IMG/VR virus record: IMGVR_UViG_3300005253_000034
Coordinates: 1 to 54,311 of that record
Reading direction: 5' to 3' (one strand)
Length of the DNA: 54,311 bases
Source of the DNA: a virus
The position numbers and the translations under genes were made by a program. Below the pieces are notes generated by a model that made no database searches, was not told where the DNA came from, and saw only the letters and a list, made by a program, of their open reading frames with translations. Of this stretch, positions 38,855 through 49,076 are shown in pieces (position 1 is the first letter of the stretch; each line of letters opens with the position of its first letter).

Positions 38855-41503
38855 TTACGCAGCAACGATTGTTGCACCAGATACGAGAGGCTCATAACGG
38901 ATATACCATTCAATAGAATCGTCTGCATCTCCATTAGCATCAAGATTCATTATGATACTACCATCATCGGTTACAAAATCAAATCCCATATCTCCTATTA
39001 CGCCGTTGGCAGTTAAGACTAACGCTGCTCCAAACGTAGCACCAGGGGTAAGAGTGCTCCCTACTGCTGCGGCATTAATATCGACTGTTCCTGTAACATC
39101 AACAGCATTTCCAGGAGTAGTAGGTTTAGTAGTTACTTTACAGTTGATTGCAACAGCTTTGATTACATTAGCAACAACAGCAACAATACTTGTAACTTTA
39201 ACCGGGCCACCGCTAACGGTAAACAGAATTGTTTCTCCTGAAGCAGCAGTGAGGTCGGTTTTAGTTTTGGTTGCCGATTTTGCTATTAACGGGTCAATAA
39301 CAGAAGTATCGGCCAGAATAGCGTCAAGGTCAGTATGAGCCAAATCAAGCGAGGCTTTCGCACTATCGTCTTGGGCGGCTCCACCGTCGCCTGAAAATGC
39401 ACCTGACTTATCTGAAATAGCTTGGAGTGAATCAGTGGTACACTTATAATCAGTTGCATCTTTCGATTTAGATAAGATATGAGCTACTAAGGAACCAGAA
39501 ACACAGTGTGGTTCTAAATCACCATCAGCCACTACACCAGTGTCTGTACCTGTAAGAGTATCAAGTTGGTCTGCCGCTAAAGCTGTGGTCACACCTGTAC
39601 CAGCCGCTAAAGCAACCGCTATTGCTTCCAGCGAATCGGTAGAACACTGATAGGTACTCGTATTTGCTGTGGCGGACAGAATATGAGCCAATAAAGTCCC
39701 ATCAAGGCAGTGTGCTGTCAAATCACCATCAGCCGCAACGGTAGTATCCACACCTGCTAAAGTGTCAAGTTGTATTCCGGTTAAAACAGTCGAGCCAGTT
39801 CTGAGAAGGTCAGAAATAGCCTCCAGCGAATCAGTTGAATTATCAAAAGATGTTATATTCGCCGGATTTCCTTTAGCCATTAGAAAAGCCAATACACTAT
39901 CGTTTACTACGGAATCTGGGTACAAATTGCCACCACCATCCGCAGCCGAAGCTAAGAAGTGAAGTAAATCAGCTTCAATCGCAGTGGTAACACCGGTTCC
40001 AGCCACTATATAATCTCGAATAGCCTCCAGCGAATCAGTTGTGTTGTCAAAGGTATAGGAACCATCTTTGTGGAGAATATCGTGGAGTGATTTTTGAACA
40101 GGAGGTTCATCAACAGCGGCAGAAGTATTAGCTTCCACCAGAGTAAGAAGGTCTCGAATAGCTTCTAAGGAATCAGTAGTATTGTCAAAGGTGTAACTAC
40201 CGTCCTTATGTAAGATGTCGTGGAGTGACTTTGCTGTAGGGGGTTCATCAACAGCAGCACTTACATTATCAGTAATCGCCGTTACCTTATCCGAAATAGC
40301 CTCTAAGGAGTCAGTAGTATTATCATAGGTATTTGCACCATCTAATTTCGACAAAATATCCTGTAGAGAGTTACCAGTTGGGGTATCCGGTACGGCATCG
40401 GTTACATCTGTCGGAGAGCTAATTCCACCAACAGCATCCGCTATGGCTTCAAGACTGTCAGTTGTGTTGTTATAAGTGTAGCTACCGTCTTTGTGTAGCA
40501 TATCGTGCAGTGAATTTGCGGTCGGAGGTTGTGAAACGGCTGTATTAAGAGCAGCCTGAACTTCTCCACCGCCAATTATAGCAGCAGCAGTACCGTCAGC
40601 GGTAACACCGTAGGTTTTGAACCAACTCATTTTTGCCGCCACAATCATACTATCGACTGCAAGTCCTGTGGATTCAATATAGGCATTTCGGATGATCCCC
40701 GTACAATCAGCGTGTACCTCAATGCCGGGTTCGTTGTCCTTGACTTTACAGGTAAGGTCGTCAATTAAGAGGTCGGTACAGGCTGCGGTATCGTTGACGA
40801 TTGCAGCCGTACTGTAGTTACCGATGAATCGGCATTTTTCAACGATACAGTTGTCGGATGCACCGTTGAAGTAAACAGCGGCGACCGCTTCTGCGGAGGC
40901 AACTTTTGTACGTCCCAGACAACCCTTAATTTTGGTGTTGTCACAACCAGACTTTACTTCTATCCCGGCAATGAATTCATCAGCAGCCGCATCACCCTCC
41001 GCAAAATCACAATCTTCGAGTTTTGTACCGGTTACACCCGTTTCAATATCGACACCGATAAGGACGGCTGTGATGCTGGGTACAAATCGTAGGTTAATGA
41101 GATGAATATTGTTGGCTCCAATATCGACACTGGAATTGGCGTGGCCAAAGTTTACAGCGGCTTTGTTATCTCCCTCACCAATACCTATACAGGTAATGTC
41201 GGATACGTCGAAGTCAACTTGAGCATTGACTATTGTATCGACGTGACCGGGGGCTGCGAGGATAACACTTCTTTCCCCCGCCGTACACAAACCGATTGCG
41301 TAGTCGATTGTGGCGAGGGGTTTTTCAAAAGAATGCCCGTGTTCGGTATCATCGACATCAGAGGCATTTGTGTGTCCTGAATCAACGAACAGGACTTGGG
41401 CTTCAGATAAAAGTCGTGGGCCGAGGTTGGAAAGATAAATTATTGCTTTCCACCCGTATTTTGCTACGAGGTCTGAAACTCTAAATGGATTTGTTGCTGG
41501 CAT
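38855..41503 (-). CDS. virion fibre/decoration protein with beta-helix and seven TDSLEAI repeats
   Basis: The 882-residue protein starts with an attachment segment, then residues 45-310 read as a right-handed beta-helix ([54 protein letters not shown]). After this come seven copies of a unit centred on TDSLEAI (four as [10 protein letters not shown]-type plus NTTDSLEAI, three more diverged), and finally a beta-rich tail domain. The place directly after the capsid gene and between two terminators suggests a highly expressed head fibre or decoration. The repeats are probably a trimeric stalk. Confidence 0.65.
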   Translation of the reverse strand: MPATNPFRVSDLVAKYGWKAIIYLSNLGPRLLSEAQVLFVDSGHTNASDVDDTEHGHSFEKPLATIDYAIGLCTAGERSVILAAPGHVDTIVNAQVDFDVSDITCIGIGEGDNKAAVNFGHANSSVDIGANNIHLINLRFVPSITAVLIGVDIETGVTGTKLEDCDFAEGDAAADEFIAGIEVKSGCDNTKIKGCLGRTKVASAEAVAAVYFNGASDNCIVEKCRFIGNYSTAAIVNDTAACTDLLIDDLTCKVKDNEPGIEVHADCTGIIRNAYIESTGLAVDSMIVAAKMSWFKTYGVTADGTAAAIIGGGEVQAALNTAVSQPPTANSLHDMLHKDGSYTYNNTTDSLEAIADAVGGISSPTDVTDAVPDTPTGNSLQDILSKLDGANTYDNTTDSLEAISDKVTAITDNVSAAVDEPPTAKSLHDILHKDGSYTFDNTTDSLEAIRDLLTLVEANTSAAVDEPPVQKSLHDILHKDGSYTFDNTTDSLEAIRDYIVAGTGVTTAIEADLLHFLASAADGGGNLYPDSVVNDSVLAFLMAKGNPANITSFDNSTDSLEAISDLLRTGSTVLTGIQLDTLAGVDTTVAADGDLTAHCLDGTLLAHILSATANTSTYQCSTDSLEAIAVALAAGTGVTTALAADQLDTLTGTDTGVVADGDLEPHCVSGSLVAHILSKSKDATDYKCTTDSLQAISDKSGAFSGDGGAAQDDSAKASLDLAHTDLDAILADTSVIDPLIAKSATKTKTDLTAASGETILFTVSGGPVKVTSIVAVVANVIKAVAINCKVTTKPTTPGNAVDVTGTVDINAAAVGSTLTPGATFGAALVLTANGVIGDMGFDFVTDDGSIIMNLDANGDADDSIEWYIRYEPLVSGATIVAA

Positions 41504-41552
41504 CTTAATAATCTCCTAAAAACTAAGCTAAACTATCAATTATTAATGGTTC

Positions 41553-41609
41553 AAAAAAACCGAGAGGTCAAACACATACAGAGAAAGGAAGAAAATGACG
41601 ACCTCTCGG
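41553..41609 (-). terminator. terminator after the major capsid gene
   Basis: On the minus strand CCGAGAGGTC (41609-41600) pairs perfectly with GACCTCTCGG (41569-41560) over a 30-base loop, followed by seven T (41559-41553). Confidence 0.8.
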
Positions 41610-41645
41610 CTATTCACTTTTTCAAAGAACTACAAATACAACGAC

Positions 41646-43217
41646 CTACAGCATAGTCGCCTCCAACAAATTTGTGAGCTTTACGCCTCTCGGATCCTTT
41701 GGTGCAATTAAGCAGTAATACCAGAACGGAGCCTCAAGTAACTCCTGTGGAGCACCAGACGAAGCGTGGGCGACCATAAATACACCCGAGTGGCCACCGA
41801 GGGGGGCAAGGAATTCGATTTCCTGACCCATACTGGCTTCCATTCCGCCTAATCTCGGGGGACTGAATCTCTGGATATTTTCCCCAGCGAATTTCAAGGC
41901 ATATAAGGTCTTGGTTAGACACATCGGACTCATAATCCACTCATAAGAACGTCCGCCGAACTCGTAGGCAATTTGAGACCAACCACCCTTGAAACTCAGG
42001 GCTTTGCCGGTACGCTCGTAGTTTTGTCTATTGTTATACAGACCGGGCTGTTGGAGCCATTTCAACTGAACTCCCTGAGTGGTAATAATGGTGTCGAGGG
42101 TTTCACCTGGATAAGCGTCCAAGTATCCACCGATGTAACCATTAATTACGTCGTCAGTAAGAGGCCCATTAACGGCTTGGACTTGGGACTTGAACTGAGG
42201 ATATACTCCTAAGTCAAGAGCCGCAGCCCCGCTTGCACCGCCTAAAATCACACCAGACGATTTAATCCAGTCATTGATTCCCCAACTAAACTGAGGACGG
42301 GAGCCAGAAGTATAACGACTTGTCTTGGAAAATACCAACCAATCATTGGCAACCCCCGGAACCGTTGCCGAGCCGTATCCGGCTGTAAAATCAGGTAATC
42401 CGCCTGTATCGGCATTAACTGGTGCGAGGGTTATCTTTTTCCCCAAGTAATCGACACTGCTGATTATTAGGTGGACATATTTTGCAGTCGAATCGGTATA
42501 GTTACGAACATGTGTCGCATCGGTATTCACACCATCTTGAAGCACCCCGGCACTATCCTTGACAATATCAATCCGCATACTCTGGCGGAAGTTAGCTATT
42601 CGACCATATACCTCGTCAAGAGTAATGACAATATAATCGCCCTCTCCAGACTGTGTGCTCTCGGCTATCGCCGAAATCCTGCCGAGAACTTGATTTATGT
42701 TCCCGGAAGCATTCGTGACGCTGTGGCTGAAGAAACTGGAGGCCTCATATATAGCCTTCAGCTTAGCCACCGCCTTCATATCTCGTGCCACCTTCTTAAT
42801 CTGGGCAGCGTTCAAGAGGTCAGCCTGTTTCCAAGCAGCGGGAATACTGAAGTTCCCGACAACCTTATGTAGAACCAACTCCCTCTTAATATCGCCCATG
42901 TGGGGAGATTCCGCAGCAGTTGGGAAAATCGTGAGGCCAGCAGCAGCCGACCCTTGTGCCAATAAACGAGTCTGATTCCCGACAATCGTGGACATTTCCG
43001 GGCCAAGAGGATCACCGGACTCAATTAAACCAGCTACCCCGGTTTCGTACAAATGTATTACTTTATAGCCCCGACCGAGACCTGTTTGGCTTTTAACACC
43101 AAATGCCGTCCGCTTGATCTTATCGAACACCGGAGCTATTTCAGGCCCGGCCTCGTCAATCATCATTGGTAATTCTTCACGCACTAACGAATCTAATGCA
43201 GCTATAGCTTGAGCCAT
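41646..43217 (-). CDS. major capsid protein
   Basis: The 523-residue protein lies directly after scaffold and portal genes and before a strong terminator. It has the length, Gly/Ala-rich loops and mixed composition of HK97-fold capsid proteins, though no short diagnostic motif exists; the helical N-terminus (SLVREELPMMIDEAGPEIA) matches the N-arm and the C-terminal half has strand-rich segments (FLAPLGGHSGVFMVAHA). Site AAGGAGTAAATAACG precedes the ATG. Capsid identity is inferred from order, size and one-per-genome logic. Its N-terminal peptide recurs at 37765. Confidence 0.8.
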   Translation of the reverse strand: MAQAIAALDSLVREELPMMIDEAGPEIAPVFDKIKRTAFGVKSQTGLGRGYKVIHLYETGVAGLIESGDPLGPEMSTIVGNQTRLLAQGSAAAGLTIFPTAAESPHMGDIKRELVLHKVVGNFSIPAAWKQADLLNAAQIKKVARDMKAVAKLKAIYEASSFFSHSVTNASGNINQVLGRISAIAESTQSGEGDYIVITLDEVYGRIANFRQSMRIDIVKDSAGVLQDGVNTDATHVRNYTDSTAKYVHLIISSVDYLGKKITLAPVNADTGGLPDFTAGYGSATVPGVANDWLVFSKTSRYTSGSRPQFSWGINDWIKSSGVILGGASGAAALDLGVYPQFKSQVQAVNGPLTDDVINGYIGGYLDAYPGETLDTIITTQGVQLKWLQQPGLYNNRQNYERTGKALSFKGGWSQIAYEFGGRSYEWIMSPMCLTKTLYALKFAGENIQRFSPPRLGGMEASMGQEIEFLAPLGGHSGVFMVAHASSGAPQELLEAPFWYYCLIAPKDPRGVKLTNLLEATML

Positions 43218-43219
43218 CG

Positions 43220-43687
43220 TTATTTACTCCTTAAAGTTCTACCTTCTTCTGTCTCTACGACATTATTTTTATAATCCGTAAAAACATTAGTTTGCAGGAA
43301 CCTATTAATTTCGTCAAGAGATGTTACATTTTCCACCCAAGCAATCATGTTATTACATCTTTTACAAACAAGTCCTCTAATTACACCCGTCTTATGGCAG
43401 TGCTCAACACACATAGCATGACGGATAGCTGATTGTTCCTCGCCACAGATAGCACATTTCTCACCTTGAATACGTAAAATCTGTTCGTATTCGGGGACAG
43501 TTAAAAGAATCCCTTGGGCTAACCAATGAGATTCTCTTGTACTATTTGGCATGGCAGACAGATACAAAGAACCATCCACTCTGTGTTTACAACAAGTGCT
43601 ATGTTCCCGATAGTATTTTGAACCATCGGGACGCTTGAGATGGGTAAGTTGCCGACTTCGGTTACAATCCTCAATAGAGCATCGCAA
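43220..43687 (-). CDS. endonuclease VII-like HNH endonuclease
   Basis: The 155-residue protein has the recombination endonuclease VII pattern: GEKCAICG, then VEHCHKTGVIRGLVCKRCNNMIAW, giving four zinc Cys and the His catalytic centre. N-terminal Cys/His residues (CSIEDCNRS ... CCKHR) add a second possible knuckle. The best standard start is TTG at 43687; the frame is open further upstream but lacks a usual start. It is inserted between the scaffold and capsid genes and is probably a free-standing mobile endonuclease. Confidence 0.85.
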   Translation of the reverse strand: MRCSIEDCNRSRQLTHLKRPDGSKYYREHSTCCKHRVDGSLYLSAMPNSTRESHWLAQGILLTVPEYEQILRIQGEKCAICGEEQSAIRHAMCVEHCHKTGVIRGLVCKRCNNMIAWVENVTSLDEINRFLQTNVFTDYKNNVVETEEGRTLRSK

Positions 43688-43832
43688 CCGTTGATGGACA
43701 ACTCCTTCTTTGTTTGCATAAGATGTTTTACTTAAAAGCGAAATACCACAAACCCTTAACTATACATCGTTCTGTTTCACTGAATAAATCAGTACGTTAT
43801 ATAGCCTCCGGATTTCTCAATCCAACGAATTC

Positions 43833-44708
43833 CTATTTCATCTCTCGGGCAGTCTTAACCGCCCTCTGAAGATACCTGGCAACAAGATTTTTCTCGTCAC
43901 CATCTTCATTTGAAGGAATTCGCTTAATTGGTTCGTTGGCTTGGATTTCGGATGAAAGGCCTTCACTCGGCCCCAGGCCCAAAACGATGGGGTGCTGGTT
44001 GAGTTTCTTTGGGATACCAAGTTTAGTCAACTGCGACCGTACCCTCTGTACGCTTGCTGCTACCATCTCGGCTCCAAACGGTTTGCCATCTTGAATCTTC
44101 CTAAGAACATCCTCAGCTACCATATTCCTAACTTCGGCGAAAGTATCGTCTTTGTCCTCGCCTACTATCATTTTACCAAATATCTCATCTTTGTCAACCG
44201 CTTTGTCCGATATTTCTCGAATTTCTTTTCTGGCATCATTGACGTGCCGCTGTTGCGAGAAATCCAAAATAGCCCGGACCTCCGCAGGAGTGGCGTCAAA
44301 TTGCTTCTGGAATTCAGCACTAAAATCAGTCTCTGTGGCTTTTTTCTGCGGAGGGTCATTTTCTTTTAGAGATTGCATAAACTCAGCAGGCTCAATTTCG
44401 AGTAATCCGGCCAATTCCCGAACATTGGATTCGGATGGAGTATCTTCTTTGGAAATTGATTTCACGAGGGTTTCTATCCGAATCCCCCGCTCTGCGGTTT
44501 TTGTAGCCTCTGCAGATTCCCGGAATCTATTGTCGGCTCCAGTTGCTTTCTCGGCTCTTATTTTTAGCTCGTCAATAGTTAAGGCAACATCTTGGCCGTC
44601 CACCTTAATTGTGTGAGTTTCGACCTTCTTTTCTTCTTGCTTCTCCTCTTGCTTTTCTTCCTGCTTCTGCTCTTCTTGTTTCTCTTCTTGTTTTTCTTCT
44701 TCGGGCAT
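43833..44708 (-). CDS. capsid scaffolding protein
   Basis: The product starts with a Glu/Lys/Gln-only stretch of about 28 residues, then an acidic, helical protein with coiled-coil segments (DFSQQRHVNDARKEIREISD) and a basic C-terminus (VARYLQRAVKTAREMK), the typical build of a scaffolding protein with a capsid-binding tail. It lies between portal and capsid genes. The start at 44708 is spaced well from GAAAGG; an ATG six bases before it is too close. Confidence 0.75.
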   Translation of the reverse strand: MPEEEKQEEKQEEQKQEEKQEEKQEEKKVETHTIKVDGQDVALTIDELKIRAEKATGADNRFRESAEATKTAERGIRIETLVKSISKEDTPSESNVRELAGLLEIEPAEFMQSLKENDPPQKKATETDFSAEFQKQFDATPAEVRAILDFSQQRHVNDARKEIREISDKAVDKDEIFGKMIVGEDKDDTFAEVRNMVAEDVLRKIQDGKPFGAEMVAASVQRVRSQLTKLGIPKKLNQHPIVLGLGPSEGLSSEIQANEPIKRIPSNEDGDEKNLVARYLQRAVKTAREMK

Positions 44709-44721
44709 TTTCATTCCTTTC

Positions 44722-44799
44722 TTAATTAAAGTTTAAGTGTGCAAATTCACCGTGTTCTCTTATAGTAAATTGGCCTTGTGTAAGCGGTATCTGCTTCAT
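44722..44799 (-). pseudogene. 25-codon relic of an AP2/HNH homing endonuclease
   Basis: The frame starts with ATG overlapping the portal stop (ATGA) and reads MKQIPLTQGQFTIREHGEF and a short end. The phrase IPLTQG followed by an acidic DxDFExLN-like stretch is the usual N-terminus of phage AP2/HNH endonucleases (IPLTqGk-aLVDdeD), but the rest is missing. It sits between portal and scaffold genes, a typical insertion point. Confidence 0.5.
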
Positions 44800-46817
44800 T
44801 GGACAGGCTCCCCCCCCTGCGGAGGTTGTTCTAATTCCATTGCTGCACTGTCTTCCATAGTCTCCATACCTTCGGGCATTATACCCAAACCTATATTATG
44901 TTCGCTGTAGTGCTCTACGAACTTCTCCCGGACAGCCGGACTTGCAGCATAGAATTCAGGGCGAGCCATAAATGCGTTGAGTACACTTTGATGAATTAGG
45001 TGCATGTCCCTTTCACTGACAATAACCCCCCCTGGTTTTTCCCCGTCTCCAAAGAGAGCAATATTTTCAAGTATAGCCCTTCGACGATTCTGATAGGCAA
45101 CTTCGTTCCCCACCGGAGAGTTTAATCCTCTTTTACGAATTTCAAAACCATATTCATCCAGAGTAATTATTCCCTTCTCGAGGGCTTCTTTTAATTCCAT
45201 TTTCTGCTGCTCTTTGGAAATTGGAACCTCAGAAGCCACGTTGATGTTGACTTCATCGGGGCTGGGGATTGCGTTTTTGGCAAGACTAATTTCCCCGGTT
45301 TCTATGTCAAAAGCGATTCCGGCTAAGGAGTCGTCAAGAGTACTGATGCTTACAACTTTCTCGGGAGGCCAAATATCCTGAATAATTCCTAACATAGAAC
45401 GATAGATTCCCGATACTGCTTCGGCCACATTTTTCGCTGTCGGAGTTAGTGGAATTCCACTTGTTTCATAAAGGAATCCTAAACCAGAAGCCGAATCGAC
45501 ACGGCCAGGAGCACCGCCTTTCAGCATCTCTGTTGGCTGATTAGCCAGCTTATCCATCAAGCCACCAGCGACCATAGCTCCCTCTATATTGGATTTTGTT
45601 AGCTTCGCAGGCATTATACTGAAAGGTTTCAGGTCCGGGGTTGAGTAATCTGGTTCATAAGTTATCCTCTTGACGCCATCTCGGCCTCTAAGAGCCTCTG
45701 GAGGTGTTCCCAAGGATGCAGGCCACATCTGTAGCCCATATAACTCGAAATCGGTTATGTTCTGGAAAAGACTACTGAGACTATACTCTGCTTCCGTGTT
45801 CAGGGGGATTAGTTGGTCAACAAAGGAACGGCCATAAAATCCACCAACGGTAACATCCCGTGCAATTTTTACGGGCATATAATATTTATTTTGAGAATGG
45901 TCGTGGCGATATAATTGATTCAGCTTACTATAGGAGCCGGCAAAAATAAGATATTCTGCCAAGTATCCATCAGACGTTTCCGTCCAGACCTCGACAAGGA
46001 GAGTGACATCCATTTGGGATTTATCTGTTTTAGGGTATCGTCCTTTCCACTGAGTCTCGACTTGGCTCTGTCCACTCCTGATATAAAAACCCCCCCCGGT
46101 ATGGGTAAGAGAAGCTATCCCTTGAAATTTAGAGGTCACGTCCGAAGGTAAGTCCCCAAATGGAACCTTCAAATCATCCAGCCCCTTGTAAACTTTATTG
46201 CCTTTGCCAGGGGTTATCGAGAGTCCTTTTATGTAGTCTGTAGGTACATATCGTACCCGAATCAGCCCCCGCACATCAGATGGGACAGCGACATCTATTG
46301 GAATCGGAATTAACTCCCAAGGATTAATGACCTCAATCCCAATACTATCCTCCCCCTCTACCCACAATCCAAATCCGATTGTCCCAAAATGTAGTAGAGG
46401 CGGGAAAGCATTGAGGGCTAATTTAGAAACTTTTTCCTGCGGGAATGCTGAATCCAAGACTACCTGTGCCGTACTTGCTTTTCGTAAACCATCAAGACTC
46501 GTACCCCTCCGAGACACTGTGGGGGCAAGATTTATAGACAATAATCTACCAAGTTGAGCTTGGTATTTCGATACGATGTCCTCATATCTGAACTTTAATA
46601 CTCCTGATTCATCCAGATATGACGCATTAAGAGTTCCGCCTCCATAATTTATGTTACTGAAATTTCGGATACCCCTCATATAGTAGTGGTTTATCCACCA
46701 GTTGATTGAAATTGGATTCATCCTTGACTTGCCGGTAGAGACAAGATATTGGAACATCTGCTCAACTTGCTGTTTGTTGGCAGATGTATTTGGAGGCAAC
46801 TGAAATCTATAGCCCAT
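44796..46817 (-). CDS. portal protein
   Basis: The 673-residue protein follows the terminase large subunit and precedes scaffold and capsid, the standard order. It has the portal-like succession of an N-terminal helical region (NKQQVEQMFQYLVSTGKSRM), a large alpha/beta clip and wing region, a helix-rich stem (SGIYRSMLGIIQDIWPPEKV) and a C-terminal helical/unstructured tail ending in Gly/Gln/Pro. Size suits a short-tailed phage portal. No catalytic motif is expected in this family. Confidence 0.8.
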   Translation of the reverse strand: MGYRFQLPPNTSANKQQVEQMFQYLVSTGKSRMNPISINWWINHYYMRGIRNFSNINYGGGTLNASYLDESGVLKFRYEDIVSKYQAQLGRLLSINLAPTVSRRGTSLDGLRKASTAQVVLDSAFPQEKVSKLALNAFPPLLHFGTIGFGLWVEGEDSIGIEVINPWELIPIPIDVAVPSDVRGLIRVRYVPTDYIKGLSITPGKGNKVYKGLDDLKVPFGDLPSDVTSKFQGIASLTHTGGGFYIRSGQSQVETQWKGRYPKTDKSQMDVTLLVEVWTETSDGYLAEYLIFAGSYSKLNQLYRHDHSQNKYYMPVKIARDVTVGGFYGRSFVDQLIPLNTEAEYSLSSLFQNITDFELYGLQMWPASLGTPPEALRGRDGVKRITYEPDYSTPDLKPFSIMPAKLTKSNIEGAMVAGGLMDKLANQPTEMLKGGAPGRVDSASGLGFLYETSGIPLTPTAKNVAEAVSGIYRSMLGIIQDIWPPEKVVSISTLDDSLAGIAFDIETGEISLAKNAIPSPDEVNINVASEVPISKEQQKMELKEALEKGIITLDEYGFEIRKRGLNSPVGNEVAYQNRRRAILENIALFGDGEKPGGVIVSERDMHLIHQSVLNAFMARPEFYAASPAVREKFVEHYSEHNIGLGIMPEGMETMEDSAAMELEQPPQGGEPVQ

Positions 46818-47095
46818 TATCTGACACCTATTGTCATTTTATAATCAACATTTTCAGACTCTTTTTCTTTCTTCTTATCCACAATACCGGGGAGGACTTT
46901 CTTCGGGGGTTTATTTGATGCCACCAATGCCCTCAAGGATTCTGGTTTATCATCTTTCCCAGCCACTACAATGAGCAGTTGCTTATTTGTCTCAGTCAGT
47001 TGATTAATGACTTTAAGCAATATCAGTAAATAGGCAAGAATTCCAAGTAATCCCACCGTAATAACAATGCAAACAAGTGGTATCCAAATATTCAT
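46817..47095 (-). CDS. single-span membrane protein, 92 residues
   Basis: The N-terminus is one long hydrophobic helix (IWIPLVCIVITVGLLGILAYLLILLKVI), followed by a soluble Lys/Glu-rich tail. Behind the promoter at 47123-47150. Its place before the portal gene is unusual for a holin, but a lysis or membrane role is possible. Confidence 0.65.
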   Translation of the reverse strand: MNIWIPLVCIVITVGLLGILAYLLILLKVINQLTETNKQLLIVVAGKDDKPESLRALVASNKPPKKVLPGIVDKKKEKESENVDYKMTIGVR

Positions 47096-47122
47096 TTAAG
47101 CCTTCCTTTCGTACTATCATTT

Positions 47123-47150
47123 ATTATACCAAAAAGTCACTCCTTGTCAA
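47123..47150 (-). promoter_or_regulatory. sigma-70 promoter TTGACA-16-TATAAT
   Basis: -35 TTGACA at 47150-47145, -10 TATAAT at 47128-47123, spacer 16. It overlaps the 30-residue gene upstream and drives portal, scaffold and capsid genes. Confidence 0.85.
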
Positions 47151-47229
47151 CCCAATATTTCCTAAAAATGCCATATATCCTCCGCAGGATATAGGCCACA
47201 AATAGGAAAGTTATTAAATATCTAAACAT
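47137..47229 (-). CDS. 30-residue membrane peptide
   Basis: ATG at 47229 overlaps the terminase stop (TAATG). The product (MFRYLITFLFVAYILRRIYG and KYWVDKE-type end) is one hydrophobic helix with a basic/aromatic C-terminus. A CTGCGGAG(G) motif lies in frame as LRR. Supported by coupling only. Confidence 0.5.
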   Translation of the reverse strand: MFRYLITFLFVAYILRRIYGIFRKYWVDKE

Positions 47230-49076
47230 TATCCCACAATATTCCTTTGACCCCGAACCACACGCCGGTTATTCGGGTCTATAGCTGATTTACGAGCATT
47301 TTTACTCAAGACATCAAGCATCTCGTCGGTTATCTCGGATGGGGATACCCCCGAGAGTAAAGGTGTCCCCTTAACAAGAGGCAGGTTTCGGCGAATACGC
47401 TCCAAAAGGCTTGGTTTCCCTTTTTCCTTCGTAAATATCCCACCTCTATTTTTCACAACGTATTGGGACATCGAGAGGGTATCAACAGCATCGTCGTGGG
47501 GCAATAGGGCTAAGTCTGGGGTATAGTCCTCGGTCTGTTGATATAGCTGGTCAAAAGGCCATTTACCTGCAAGATGGGCTGGATATTTTATTCTACCAGG
47601 ACGGAATCGCCACTCCATCCCGGATATTCGTTGACTCTTGGAGACTCTGGCCGGATATGTAATCGGGAAAACTCTTGCCCTCCAAGGCTGTGAGATTTTC
47701 TGCTCCATTTCCTCAATATATTCCTTGACAGCCTCCGCAAAACTCATCTGGATGCTCACGGCCTCAATTCCGAGGACCCGGGGCCGCCACGCTAATCCGT
47801 ATTCATAGATTAATCGCAACAATGTCGCATCCTTGGCTCGGCCAAGCCACATATCCAGAATCCATAAGGTATTCAAGGTGTCAAAGCCAAGGATCATGAT
47901 ACAGGAATAATCATTGTATTGAGAAAGACCACACCCATAATCGAATAGCAAAATCCGATACATCGGAAGTACCAATTCTCGGAAGGGTTTCTCAAAATCC
48001 TTATAGACCCTGCGACCCGGCTCCATATATCGTTCCGACCACTTTATGTTTCCGATATGAGCCAGTGGATTTTTCCAGTCAAATTCCCCCTCAACACTAT
48101 ACTCATTCTTACGAGGGTCAATTACGAGAATACGGTCTTGAGCAGAGATTGGTTCGTTGCAGTATTCACTGGCAAATGCGGATGGGCCAATTTCTTCTCG
48201 CCGAGCCTCAAGAATTTCCTGTGACCATTTCTCCGGCCATAAAACATAGACTTTCTTGGGGTCCTCCTTATCGTATTCGATTGCCTTCAAGACCTTACGG
48301 TTCCAAAAGTCAAATCGAGAGTCGTCACTTGTTGTGGCGTGATAGAGAAAAGACCTCCTATTAATCAAAGTCCCTATCCAATAAATAGACGACCCGGATT
48401 CAAGCATCGGGATTATCTGCCGAAACAGAATCATCTCGAATTTCTCAACTACAACTTGTGCAGCGGCTTGAGAGTCTGAATCCGGGTCATTTTCAGGATC
48501 ATCAAGTATAAATAATCTTGGTCGCCCCCCTCGCTTCTTCCCCATTACACTGAGACCTTTTATAACCGCCCCATTCATCAAAGACAGTTGGTGATGATTC
48601 CAAATCTTCTGGCCTCTTGGGGGCTTCACCTCACCAAAGTCTTGAATTATTAATTCGTTCTCAACAAACTGCTGTATCAATTTGTCAAACCGTTCCTCAA
48701 CTTGTCTATCAGTAGCCAATCCTAAAGTTATTTCGTAATGAGGACGAGTTAGAGCCAATAGCATTGGGGCCTCAAGACCTATCACGGTTGACTTAGCCGA
48801 ACCTCGGGGAGCCGCACTTGCATTTCGGGCGTGTTCCCCCAAATCAAGAATCATCTCGTAGTGAAAATCTGGGGATTCCTCAAAACCGTTTTTATAGAAC
48901 AACTTCCCCGCACCAGCGAGGTAGCACCTGCGGAAGAAATCCCAAGCCACTACCAAATCAAAAGGAGTTGATTGATTGTGCAAGACAGCCAACCTCGCCT
49001 GTTTCTGAGCATCAAGCGATAGCGAATCATAATCTCTCGGCAGAGGCCACAGAGGATAAGGACGCTGAATCCACAT
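47229..49076 (-). CDS. terL: terminase large subunit
   Basis: The 615-residue protein has the packaging ATPase Walker A SAAPRGSAKST at 87-97, Walker B RLFILDDPE at about 187-195, a coupling segment IYWIGTLI, and a C-terminal RNase H-like nuclease with LLFDYG and a late acidic pair HDDAVDTLSM. These are the motor and nuclease parts that translocate and cut DNA at the portal. The ATG overlaps the stop region of the zinc-finger gene upstream (GTAAATG). Confidence 0.93.
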   Translation of the reverse strand: MWIQRPYPLWPLPRDYDSLSLDAQKQARLAVLHNQSTPFDLVVAWDFFRRCYLAGAGKLFYKNGFEESPDFHYEMILDLGEHARNASAAPRGSAKSTVIGLEAPMLLALTRPHYEITLGLATDRQVEERFDKLIQQFVENELIIQDFGEVKPPRGQKIWNHHQLSLMNGAVIKGLSVMGKKRGGRPRLFILDDPENDPDSDSQAAAQVVVEKFEMILFRQIIPMLESGSSIYWIGTLINRRSFLYHATTSDDSRFDFWNRKVLKAIEYDKEDPKKVYVLWPEKWSQEILEARREEIGPSAFASEYCNEPISAQDRILVIDPRKNEYSVEGEFDWKNPLAHIGNIKWSERYMEPGRRVYKDFEKPFRELVLPMYRILLFDYGCGLSQYNDYSCIMILGFDTLNTLWILDMWLGRAKDATLLRLIYEYGLAWRPRVLGIEAVSIQMSFAEAVKEYIEEMEQKISQPWRARVFPITYPARVSKSQRISGMEWRFRPGRIKYPAHLAGKWPFDQLYQQTEDYTPDLALLPHDDAVDTLSMSQYVVKNRGGIFTKEKGKPSLLERIRRNLPLVKGTPLLSGVSPSEITDEMLDVLSKNARKSAIDPNNRRVVRGQRNIVG

